Below are positions 25,508-33,067 of a stretch of DNA of 64,000 nt, piece after piece. Made by a program: the position numbers and the translations under genes. Numbering within the stretch: position 1 is the first letter of the stretch; each line of letters opens with the position of its first letter. The DNA lies in NCBI GenBank assembly GCA_002787775.1, contig PCUW01000034.1, forward strand, positions 90,955 through 154,954, given 5' to 3'. This stretch comes from Bdellovibrionales bacterium CG12_big_fil_rev_8_21_14_0_65_38_15. Lineage in GTDB: Bacteria; Bdellovibrionota; Bacteriovoracia; Bacteriovoracales; Bacteriovoracaceae. A model generated the notes under the pieces. The model was given only the letters and a program-made list of their open reading frames with translations. It made no database searches and was not told the origin of the DNA.

Positions 25508-26335
25508 ATGCGTGCAGGACAAATCATCAGGATGACGATCGTAGGGCTCGCCTTTTCCACTACAACCCAAGCGGCACTGTGGTTCAAGATACCAAGTGCC
25601 AATGAAGAGGTACAACAGTTTGGACACGACTCTAAAGATGAACTCGATCCACAAAAGATTGAAGTCATGATTTGGAATCAATACAAAGGAAAAGAGAGAT
25701 CTTTTAGAAGAGAATACCAAAGACTAACTCATGCAAAAGATGTTCTTATCTTGCAAGAAACACTTCTTGATAAAGACATGAAACAAATTTACGGCTCCAA
25801 TAGAGACTTTCATTCTATCTTTGCCGCTAGTTTTGTATACCGCTTTAGTAAGAAACCAACAGGAGTCACCTCAGCATCAACGGTTAAAGCATCTAGTTAT
25901 CTAGCACAAAGAAGTCGTGGCGTAGAAATTGCGGGATCAACACCAAAAATGATTCTCTTTGCGACATACCCAATCAAAGGTCGAGCCGAAGAATTAATGA
26001 CGGTTAATATTCATGCGCTTAACTCCGTTACATGGCAAACATTAGCCGTTCAAATATTGGATGCACTCAAGGTGGTGAAAGAGCATGAGGGACCTGTTGT
26101 GTTTGCAGGAGACTTTAATACCTGGTCAAAAAATAAAATGGATTATGTGAAATCTGCCATGAAAAAAGCTGGGCTTGAAGAAGTTCAATTTGAGCATTCT
26201 GAGCGTAAAATGAAAGTCTTTGGACGAGAGCTAGACCATGCCTTCACTCGAGGTCTTAAAATAACTAATGCCGTCGTAGAAAAGACTGATGGCGCAGATC
26301 ATCAACCCCTTCTCCTAACGGCGCAAGTTCGATAA
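25508..26335 (+). CDS. Exported endonuclease/exonuclease/phosphatase-fold protein between oleC and oleD
   Basis: 275 residues. An N-terminal signal sequence (about 1-23, ending TTQA-A) without a lipobox Cys predicts a soluble exported protein. Fold motifs are MIWNQYKG, ILQETLLD (metal Glu), VNIHALN, VFAGDFNTWSKN (Asp/Asn) and GADHQPLLL (Asp-His). The substrate is unknown; DNA, a phospholipid or a phosphosugar are all possible. Start is ATG 25508 after the near-perfect ribosome site AAGGAGG. It is the only predicted secreted protein among the Ole enzymes and has its own promoter, so it may be an unrelated insertion that separated oleD from oleABC. Confidence 0.78.
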   Translation: MRAGQIIRMTIVGLAFSTTTQAALWFKIPSANEEVQQFGHDSKDELDPQKIEVMIWNQYKGKERSFRREYQRLTHAKDVLILQETLLDKDMKQIYGSNRDFHSIFAASFVYRFSKKPTGVTSASTVKASSYLAQRSRGVEIAGSTPKMILFATYPIKGRAEELMTVNIHALNSVTWQTLAVQILDALKVVKEHEGPVVFAGDFNTWSKNKMDYVKSAMKKAGLEEVQFEHSERKMKVFGRELDHAFTRGLKITNAVVEKTDGADHQPLLLTAQVR

Positions 26336-26344
26336 ACTAAGTGG

Positions 26345-27364
26345 ATGGAAACATCCACTTCTAAAAATATACTGGTCACAGGTGCTGGCGGCTTTTTGGG
26401 TCGCTATATCGTTAAAGCGCTTTTAAAAAAAGGTCATCAAGTTGTAGGCCTTGGCCGCACCAAGCATCAAGATCTGATCGATCAAGGTGTTCGCTGGGTT
26501 CAAGCTGATATCAGAGATCTAGAGAAAACACGACTTGCCTTAAAAAATATCGACACTGTTTTTCACTGCGCTAGTAAAGTCGCCATGTGGGGAGAATGGG
26601 ATGAGTTTGAATCCATCAATGTCCAAGGGACACAAAACCTCATCACCGCTTGTCTTGAAAATAATGTAAAAAAGTTTATTTATACTTCAACTCCAAGTGT
26701 TGTCTTTGGAAAAGAGTCGATTGATGGTGGAGATGAGAAACTTCCATATCCAACACAAAGCTTATCTTTGTATGGCAAATCAAAGGCCATTGCAGAAAAA
26801 AATGTTTTAGACATTGATCAATCTAAACTTTTAACTTGCGCCATTAGACCACATTTAATTTTTGGCCCTGGCGATGATCATCTCGTACCAAGACTGGTTC
26901 AAGCCGCTAAAGATAATAAACTAAAGATCATTGGAAACGGCGAAAACCTAGTTGATGTCATCGCGGTTGAAAATGCAGCCGAAGCCCATATCCTTGCTTT
27001 TGAAAATATTAGTCCATCATCTCCCATCTGTGGCCAAGCTTACTTCGTGGCTCAAGACAAACCGGTTAAGCTTTGGGACTTCACTAATCACCTTTTAAAA
27101 ATTCATGGAACAAAACCGGTCACCAAGACCATTTCGTTTAAGCTGGCTTATTTTGTCGGTTGGTTATGTGAGACGGTGGCAAAGTTCATTGGATATAAAA
27201 AAGATAAGCTTCCCATGACTCGATTTGTAGCGATGCAATTATCTAAGAGTCATTGGTTTCATCACAATAAAGCGAAAAATCACTTTGCCTACAAACCACT
27301 TATCACTACAGAGCAGGCTCTAAAGAACTATCAAGATCATTTAGAAGCGGGTAATCGCTGCTGA
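26345..27364 (+). CDS. oleD: OleD, 2-alkyl-3-ketoalkanoate reductase
   Basis: 339 residues, extended short-chain dehydrogenase. OleD reduces the OleA product to the 3-hydroxy acid with NADPH before OleC acts. ILVTGAGGFLGRYIVKALL (9-27) is the cofactor fingerprint, YTSTPSVVFG carries the catalytic Ser/Thr region and SLYGKSKAIAE the YxxxK pair (Tyr143, Lys147). TPSVVF and the GEWDEF..NVQGTQNLI stretch resemble OleD and the related 3-beta-hydroxysteroid dehydrogenases; linkage to oleABC decides the call. The 3' end overlaps the convergent exported-protein gene by 28 bases. Confidence 0.85.
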   Translation: METSTSKNILVTGAGGFLGRYIVKALLKKGHQVVGLGRTKHQDLIDQGVRWVQADIRDLEKTRLALKNIDTVFHCASKVAMWGEWDEFESINVQGTQNLITACLENNVKKFIYTSTPSVVFGKESIDGGDEKLPYPTQSLSLYGKSKAIAEKNVLDIDQSKLLTCAIRPHLIFGPGDDHLVPRLVQAAKDNKLKIIGNGENLVDVIAVENAAEAHILAFENISPSSPICGQAYFVAQDKPVKLWDFTNHLLKIHGTKPVTKTISFKLAYFVGWLCETVAKFIGYKKDKLPMTRFVAMQLSKSHWFHHNKAKNHFAYKPLITTEQALKNYQDHLEAGNRC

Positions 27365-29412
27365 TTTGAAACTCTAGCCGCTTCAATAACACCAGGTCCC
27401 TGCCACTGTCCTTCTCTAAACATGGCCCTAATTGGTAGTCCAATTTCTCTTGAGGCACTTATTTGGCCATAAGAGTGAACGTTGGCCAGGCCAAACATAG
27501 AAAAGACATCTATTTTATCTCTTGATTGATTCAGGAATTCATCGAGAAAATCTTTTAAGCGCCAAAGAGGTACGATCTTTAAGGCTTCACTCTCACTTCT
27601 CATAGAAAGCTTATTCATACAGGCTTCAAGATACATCTTCTTTTTCTTGGCCGAATAATACCACTTCGTCGACTTCTTACATTCTTTATAAGAAGACATA
27701 CTAATTTCACGGTGGTTCACCTCTAAAATATAGTTGCGATAATCTTTTTGAAGCTTCCACTTACAAAAGTTAAATAATGATCTAAAGCCATAGAGCTTAT
27801 TCTTTGGCTTTGTCTCGCAAATATCATCAATCATCTCATGCATGAGCGCTGTTTCCATATGGGAGATCAAGCGCACACCATTTTCAGAGATCTGAAAGGT
27901 ATTTTGAAATTGATAAGGAGGTTTCAGACCATCTTGATCAATCAATGAAATAATTGCAGGATCGGCGCCAGAGTAATAACTCGTGTAACTGGTGAAATAA
28001 TCTCGCATCTTTTTTGACTTCGTCGCCACTGTAGCTTCATGATAGATATTTAAAAACATTGAAGACGATTCATCATTTAAGACGAGATCTTTTCTATCAT
28101 CTACAAGATTCTCAACTGATTCATATTCAAATGAGACTTTCTTGGTTTCAATCGCCGCATTATTGACAACTGTTGGCATTTTTAACAAAGATGAGAACAG
28201 CTCAGAGACTAAGCGAGAGACAATATTTTGAACTTGTCTTTGCTTGGTAAAGTTATGACGAAAGAAACTTCGAATCACTCCATCTTTAACAGTTTGGACA
28301 TGCTCTGTTCTCTTTTCTTTTCGTCCCCCAAAAATGAGAGCGGCATACTTCGATTTCATGATTTCAGTTTTTCTCGTTTCAGAGCTTACAATATAAGGAG
28401 CAAGGTCATCCACTCGAGGCGATCTAAGCTTTAGGACGTCTTGAAGACCTACATACAAAAGTGGATCACGATTTGAATCAATATCAGACAAGGCCTGTTG
28501 ATCAAGATTTAAATTCCAAGACTGTGCATGAGACAGTGAATAACTAAAGTCATAAGAGAATAATGTAATCTGTAGTAAACCTAAAAAATCAGCTTGAAGC
28601 TTTGCCTGGGCCGCAATTGCAGCAGTTTTCTCACTAGTATAGGTAAGCCTGATGCGTTCATTAGGATCAACCGGAGCATCATCTGGTCCAATAGATTGAA
28701 TCGTTAAATTAGCCGTCTTTTCAAAACTTGCCATGATGCCAGCACCAACTGCAAGGCCATAGCCAATAGGAGCGCTTACTAGCCCACCAGCTTTAAACGA
28801 TAAGGCATCCTCTTTTTCGAGGTACTCATAAGCGTCAAGTTTTGAAAGACTTTCAGGTCTAAACCAGCGAAAGGGAAAAACTAATTTATCGTAATCTTTA
28901 GTTAAACCCTCTTCATAGGAGCTTGCAAAGTGAGTCATGCGATAAACTCTTTTAAAAGCAATACCAGCAAAGGCAGCTAAATTGGTTTCGCTTATGTCGA
29001 TAACGTCTTGATCTCTAAGTTCGCCTAGATAACCTTGGGCATCGATAAGAATGGTAAGTTCATCGACAATAATCCAACGGTGATCATCAAAAAGATCAGG
29101 TGCTAGTTGGCGATTAGCATTGATAGAGAAACCGCCGAAATTCTTAACTAAGGAAAATCCAACACCAGACAGGCCACCAACCACATTTAAGGTATTGCCT
29201 GCTAAGACCCTTGAAGCTGCATCACTAGCACGCAGACGATAGTCACTGAAGTCTCTGGCAATTCGGTCAAAGAGTGGTATTTCTTGAGCAGCAGGAATGG
29301 GAAGGGCAAAACCATTAGCATTTTGTTTAAGCGAAAAACTTTGAAATTCCTGTGACCAGGCATGGCCTGACAAGAACAAAAAGATTCCTAAATGGATTAA
29401 CACTTTAAACAT
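27337..29412 (-). CDS. Large exported protein of unknown function within the ole/FAS locus
   Basis: 691 residues with a clear signal peptide (about 1-20, ending AWS-Q). The first 300 residues are Gly- and Ala-containing and beta-prone (NVVGGLSGVGFSLVKNFGGFSI; GLVSAPIGYGLAVGAGIMASF), as in outer-membrane-associated proteins. The middle is rich in Lys, Arg and Ser, and residues 560-620 are basic with several Cys (ICETKPKNK, FCKWKLQKD, KECKKSTKW, EACMNKL). No catalytic motif or known domain is recognised. It sits between the two biosynthetic arms and may be involved in export or localisation of the product, but only position suggests this. Confidence 0.6.
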   Translation of the reverse strand: MFKVLIHLGIFLFLSGHAWSQEFQSFSLKQNANGFALPIPAAQEIPLFDRIARDFSDYRLRASDAASRVLAGNTLNVVGGLSGVGFSLVKNFGGFSINANRQLAPDLFDDHRWIIVDELTILIDAQGYLGELRDQDVIDISETNLAAFAGIAFKRVYRMTHFASSYEEGLTKDYDKLVFPFRWFRPESLSKLDAYEYLEKEDALSFKAGGLVSAPIGYGLAVGAGIMASFEKTANLTIQSIGPDDAPVDPNERIRLTYTSEKTAAIAAQAKLQADFLGLLQITLFSYDFSYSLSHAQSWNLNLDQQALSDIDSNRDPLLYVGLQDVLKLRSPRVDDLAPYIVSSETRKTEIMKSKYAALIFGGRKEKRTEHVQTVKDGVIRSFFRHNFTKQRQVQNIVSRLVSELFSSLLKMPTVVNNAAIETKKVSFEYESVENLVDDRKDLVLNDESSSMFLNIYHEATVATKSKKMRDYFTSYTSYYSGADPAIISLIDQDGLKPPYQFQNTFQISENGVRLISHMETALMHEMIDDICETKPKNKLYGFRSLFNFCKWKLQKDYRNYILEVNHREISMSSYKECKKSTKWYYSAKKKKMYLEACMNKLSMRSESEALKIVPLWRLKDFLDEFLNQSRDKIDVFSMFGLANVHSYGQISASREIGLPIRAMFREGQWQGPGVIEAARVSNQQRLPASK

Positions 29413-29513
29413 GAATCCTACAGGTGCGAAACATTCGTTTCAGCAGTTTAAGAATCTGTGGCCTAATGAGAGGACGAACAGCTAAGGCAACACAGAGGCT
29501 TTCGCATTCTACC

Positions 29514-29521
29514 CTATCGGC
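29514..29521 (-). promoter_or_regulatory. Sigma-28-like -10 element, weak
   Basis: GCCGATAG on the minus strand differs by one base from the flagellar sigma factor -10 GCCGATAA. It lies about 100 bases upstream of the 691-residue exported protein. The -35 region (TACACTAC) matches TAAAGTTT poorly. The remainder of the 213-base gap (29413-29625) shows no gene or terminator. Confidence 0.2.
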
Positions 29522-29625
29522 AATTTCGTTCGTAGTGTAAGACTAAGTATTAAAAATTAAAGAAACTAAAAAGATTAAGTTTTCTGATATTCGCCAAGCT
29601 TTTAAGGCAGAGGGGATCTAAGTGA

Positions 29626-30408
29626 TTAATGCGCGGCTTGAACAACCTGTTCATCAAAATAATTGGCCGACATGCCCGCATCAACAACTAAACCAGTTGC
29701 ATTAAAGCCACTAGATTTTGGTGACATTAAAAAGGCAATGGACGATCCGACTTCGTCAGTCTTTAGAGCTTGCTTTCTAAGTGTCAGCTTTTCAGCAAAA
29801 AGATAGTTTTCAATATAACCAGGAATCCCAGCAGAAGCTGATGTTTTAAGCGGCCCAGAGCAAATACCATTGACTCGTATATTTTTAGCACTTAGTGACT
29901 TGGCTAAAAAAGCCACGGTTGAATCAAGTGCGGCCTTGATTGGTCCCATATAACCGTAATTGGTCGCTCTTGTATTCGAAATAGAAACAGTAACGATCGA
30001 TGAGTTTTCTTCGAAGCAATCGATAAGAGCATTACTCATTTCAATCAGTGAGAAACATGAAATACGTGTTGCTTGAGCAAAGTCATTCCAGTTCGTTTCA
30101 TGAAAAGCTTTAGGCTCAGAGTAATTAGCAAAAGCCATTGAATGTAAAAAACCTGCGATTTTTACGTTTTCGTTCTTTAAGTTTTGTCCAAGCGCTGTAA
30201 TAGTTTCGCTTTTTTCAACATTGACGACGATGACTTTAGAGTCTGGAAATAATGTTGAAACTTTTTGTGCGTGATCTGAACTTTGAACCGTTAGGATGAG
30301 TTTGGCACCGTTGTCTTGCAATATTTTAGCAGCGCTATAGGCAACGCTCTTTTTATTGGCGACGCCTGAAATAACAAATGTCTTATCGCTTACTGCTAAA
30401 AAATCCAT
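29626..30408 (-). CDS. FabI-like enoyl-ACP reductase
   Basis: 260 residues. It would complete each elongation cycle by reducing the enoyl double bond with NAD(P)H. ISGVANKKSVAYSAAKIL (13-30) is the FabI cofactor loop, LHSMAFAN the 'HSIAFA' element and ICSGPLKTSASAGIPGY the typical substrate-helix region. Tyr151 and Lys158 in NYGYMGPIKA keep the FabI spacing of seven. The other conserved active-site Tyr (position 146 in E. coli, in SYLG) aligns with a non-Tyr residue here, so activity or substrate may differ. Start ATG 30408 follows AGAGG and lies eight bases after fabZ. Last gene of the minus arm. Confidence 0.82.
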   Translation of the reverse strand: MDFLAVSDKTFVISGVANKKSVAYSAAKILQDNGAKLILTVQSSDHAQKVSTLFPDSKVIVVNVEKSETITALGQNLKNENVKIAGFLHSMAFANYSEPKAFHETNWNDFAQATRISCFSLIEMSNALIDCFEENSSIVTVSISNTRATNYGYMGPIKAALDSTVAFLAKSLSAKNIRVNGICSGPLKTSASAGIPGYIENYLFAEKLTLRKQALKTDEVGSSIAFLMSPKSSGFNATGLVVDAGMSANYFDEQVVQAAH

Positions 30409-30416
30409 TTCAACCT

Positions 30417-30821
30417 CTAAATTGAAGCACAAGTAAAATCAAGCGCCACAACAACTTTGCCGTTAACACGGGTTTTACCTTTCATCATATAGGCATTGCC
30501 AATAACCTCGACAAGCTCAACTTCCATCGCAAGTTCATCACCTGGTTTAACTAAACCGCGAAACTTCACATTATCAACTCTTGAAACAACTCCAAGTCCG
30601 CCTTCACTGCCCTGGCCGGCCATTAAACAAGCTCCAGATTGAAAAAGCGCTTCTTGAAGAAGTACTCCCGGCATCACTGGGTTGCCAGGAAAGTGACCTT
30701 TAAAAAAATCTTCCGTACCTTTGACTTCAAAGCTAGTCAGAATTTTTTTATCAAGTCTTTCGATAATTTTATCTACAAATAAAAAAGGCTCTCTTTGTGG
30801 AATTAAACTTTTAACATCCAT
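30417..30821 (-). CDS. FabZ-like 3-hydroxyacyl-ACP dehydratase
   Basis: 134 residues, single hotdog domain. It dehydrates 3-hydroxyacyl-ACP to the trans-2-enoyl form. IPQREPFLFVDKI replaces the usual LPHRYPFLLVD opening. DFFKGHFPGNPVMPGVLLQEALFQ holds catalytic His43 and Glu57, with the expected 14-residue spacing. NVKFRGLVKPGDEL is also family-typical. The start overlaps the fabG stop (TAATG). Because it lies in a non-housekeeping cluster with its own carrier protein, it is probably specialised for the locus rather than the cell's main FabZ. Confidence 0.9.
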   Translation of the reverse strand: MDVKSLIPQREPFLFVDKIIERLDKKILTSFEVKGTEDFFKGHFPGNPVMPGVLLQEALFQSGACLMAGQGSEGGLGVVSRVDNVKFRGLVKPGDELAMEVELVEVIGNAYMMKGKTRVNGKVVVALDFTCASI

Positions 30822-31564
30822 TAAAGGCCACCCGTAATCTCAAGCGAGGCGCCAGTGATATAAGACGCGTCTTTAGAGGCAAGAAATAAAACAGCAGAAG
30901 CCACTTCTTCAATCTTACCAAAACGCTTTAGAGGAACCTGTTTTTTGTATTCTTTGACTTGTTCTTCAGGAAGATCTGCAATCAATTCAGTTTCGATAAA
31001 TCCTGGAAGGATATTGTTAACAGTAATCCCACGTTTACCAAGCTCTTTTGAGAGAACTTTTGAGATGGCTTCTTGACCAGCTTTAGAAGCTGCATAGTTG
31101 GCTTGACCAGGTAAGCCTAATCTTCCACCAATGGAAGACATATTAATAATTCTGCCATAGCGATTCTTCATCATTAGTGGCACTGCATATTTAGACATAA
31201 GAAATGTTCCACCCAAATTGGTATCTAGAACATTTTGCCATTCATCATCTGGCATCATGGCAAGCATATTATCTTTTCTAATTCCTGAGTTATTAATGAG
31301 GACATCGAGTCTGTTGGCTTCAGTTTCAAGCTTAGCAAAAAATGATTGAATCCCAACTGAATTGGTTACATCAAATTTAGCCAGTCTTAATTGCTCACCA
31401 TAAGCAGCTTGTGATTCTTTAAACGCATTGGCGGCTTCATCGTTTCTAGCGTAAGTGGCATAAACAGTGGCGCCTGCTTTTAAAAAAGCTTCAGTTAAAC
31501 CTCTGCCGATACCGCGAGTACCACCAGTAATAACCACAACCTGATCTTTATAATCAAAACTCAT
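30821..31564 (-). CDS. FabG-like 3-oxoacyl-ACP reductase
   Basis: 247 residues, classic short-chain dehydrogenase. VVITGGTRGIGRGLTEAFL (10-28) is the NADPH fingerprint; NNSGI (91-95) is the structural motif. Ser144 in NMSSIGG with Tyr157 and Lys161 in NYAASKAG form the catalytic set, with the 13- and 4-residue spacings of FabG. It ends GASLEITGGL, as FabG proteins do. It reduces the keto group left by the ketosynthase. Overlaps the FAD oxidoreductase gene upstream by four bases and fabZ downstream by one. Confidence 0.9.
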   Translation of the reverse strand: MSFDYKDQVVVITGGTRGIGRGLTEAFLKAGATVYATYARNDEAANAFKESQAAYGEQLRLAKFDVTNSVGIQSFFAKLETEANRLDVLINNSGIRKDNMLAMMPDDEWQNVLDTNLGGTFLMSKYAVPLMMKNRYGRIINMSSIGGRLGLPGQANYAASKAGQEAISKVLSKELGKRGITVNNILPGFIETELIADLPEEQVKEYKKQVPLKRFGKIEEVASAVLFLASKDASYITGASLEITGGL

Positions 31565-33006
31565 AATGAACCTTCTATTGATGGTGAAGTAACTGTATCG
31601 AGATAATTATCGACCTCGTGAGATTGAATCACACCGTAATTCGCGGCGCCGAGCCAGCCTGACATAATAATACCAACCGAACCGGCATGAAAAAGACCTT
31701 TGATTTGTTGATGCATCCCCATAGATATTTCTAGGCCTTCAAACTTCGTTCCAAAGCTTGAACCTTTTTGGTGATGAGTATACTTCTCGACTGTAAGCGG
31801 TGTTGAGCAATCGATAAAATCAATCTTTTCACGCACACCTGGAACCACTTTTTCAAGCGTCGATAAAGCTCGCTCAATCACGAACTCTTTTTGTTTTTTA
31901 TATTCGTCTTCTGATAAATTTTTCCAATCTTCGTAACGAGCGTTTGATGAAGACACAACCGCGTAGCGATCATCAAGATGAGGTCTGATTTCTGGATAAT
32001 AGACTGAGAAAGTTTGACTTCCAATTTTAGGAGATAAAATTAAGTCTGTATTAAAGTCACTATCATCTGAGTAAAAAATCAACTCTCCAATATCTGGCAG
32101 CGATTCACCTTTTTTAATACCCATAAAAACTTGGCACGAAGATGTGTTCAGTCTGACCTGTTTCGTTTTTTCTACAAACTCAGAAGTAAAATGTTCTTCC
32201 CCGACCATCTTTTGAACTGTTGTTCTAATATTGGCATTGGATAAAACACTATTGGCCGCAATGAAATGTCCTTTAACTTCAACACCTTTAGCTTGGCCGT
32301 CTTCGATAACAATCTTATCGACTTTTGCATGCATTTGAATATCGACACCATTTTTTAGAAGCTCTTCTTTCATCATTGAAATAAGAACATCAGTGCCACC
32401 ACGAAAGATATAAACACCTTTACTCATAAAATTAGAAAAGACGATACCGTAAGTAATGGCCGGATCTTCAAGAGTTGACCCGTTAGCGTAAACGATGGGT
32501 TCTAATAAAAAGCGTACAACATCGTTACGATCAGGAAACCATTTTTGAAATAACTCACCGTTATTCATTTGGTTATTGTCATAAAAATTCATCGCCGCGA
32601 GTTCTTCAAAAAAACCATCGACCTTAGACTTTTCAATTTCAAATTTTTCAACCAGCACACTGGTAAAATGTTCTTTGGTAAAATCCGTCTCTACTTCAAA
32701 TTGTGGATTAACGTAGCGAACTTTTTCGACTTGAACGATTTTACTGGCAATTTCTTTGCCCCAGTATTTTCGACAAGTCTTAATCATACCAACTGGAAAA
32801 CCGTGCAAAGACACATCAAAAATATGATCCCCTTGCGCTCTTTTAAACCACGTCGCAAAACCACCTAGCTTATTATGTGATTCTAGAAGAAGAACCTTGC
32901 GACCATTCATGGCGAGTTTATTCGCGGCCGTCATGCCAGCTAAACCAGAGCCTACGACGATGACATCGTATGACCCTTCAATCTTGTCTTTTGACTTAAA
33001 AAGCAT
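31561..33006 (-). CDS. CrtI/CrtISO-like FAD-dependent oxidoreductase (minus-strand arm)
   Basis: 481 residues, first gene of the minus arm. VIVVGSGLAGMTAANKLA and LLESHNKLGG give the FAD/NAD-binding motifs of the phytoene desaturase superfamily; GLFHAGSVGIIMSGWLGAANYG closes the FAD site. It differs throughout from the plus-arm paralogue (for example LHGFPVGMIK against LHALTNAVPK), so it is not a recent duplicate. No carotenoid genes are present. A role in desaturating or rearranging the locus's acyl chain is inferred from its coupling to fabG. AGGGGA lies ten bases before ATG 33006. Confidence 0.8.
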   Translation of the reverse strand: MLFKSKDKIEGSYDVIVVGSGLAGMTAANKLAMNGRKVLLLESHNKLGGFATWFKRAQGDHIFDVSLHGFPVGMIKTCRKYWGKEIASKIVQVEKVRYVNPQFEVETDFTKEHFTSVLVEKFEIEKSKVDGFFEELAAMNFYDNNQMNNGELFQKWFPDRNDVVRFLLEPIVYANGSTLEDPAITYGIVFSNFMSKGVYIFRGGTDVLISMMKEELLKNGVDIQMHAKVDKIVIEDGQAKGVEVKGHFIAANSVLSNANIRTTVQKMVGEEHFTSEFVEKTKQVRLNTSSCQVFMGIKKGESLPDIGELIFYSDDSDFNTDLILSPKIGSQTFSVYYPEIRPHLDDRYAVVSSSNARYEDWKNLSEDEYKKQKEFVIERALSTLEKVVPGVREKIDFIDCSTPLTVEKYTHHQKGSSFGTKFEGLEISMGMHQQIKGLFHAGSVGIIMSGWLGAANYGVIQSHEVDNYLDTVTSPSIEGSL

Positions 33007-33067
33007 GGAGTTTCCCCTAGTAAAACGGGGCTCATCCTAACGTGAAAGACGCGCCTCGCCTATACGC

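Noticed and set aside
20447..33006. Carotenoid biosynthesis as the role of the two CrtI-like enzymes
   Set aside because: No phytoene synthase, lycopene cyclase or GGPP synthase is present, and both genes are translationally coupled to fatty-acid or Ole genes.
33020..33045. CCCC...GGGG hairpin between the propeller-like gene and the minus arm's first gene
   Set aside because: Only four pairs with no T run; the GGGG strand is simply the ribosome site of the FAD-enzyme gene.
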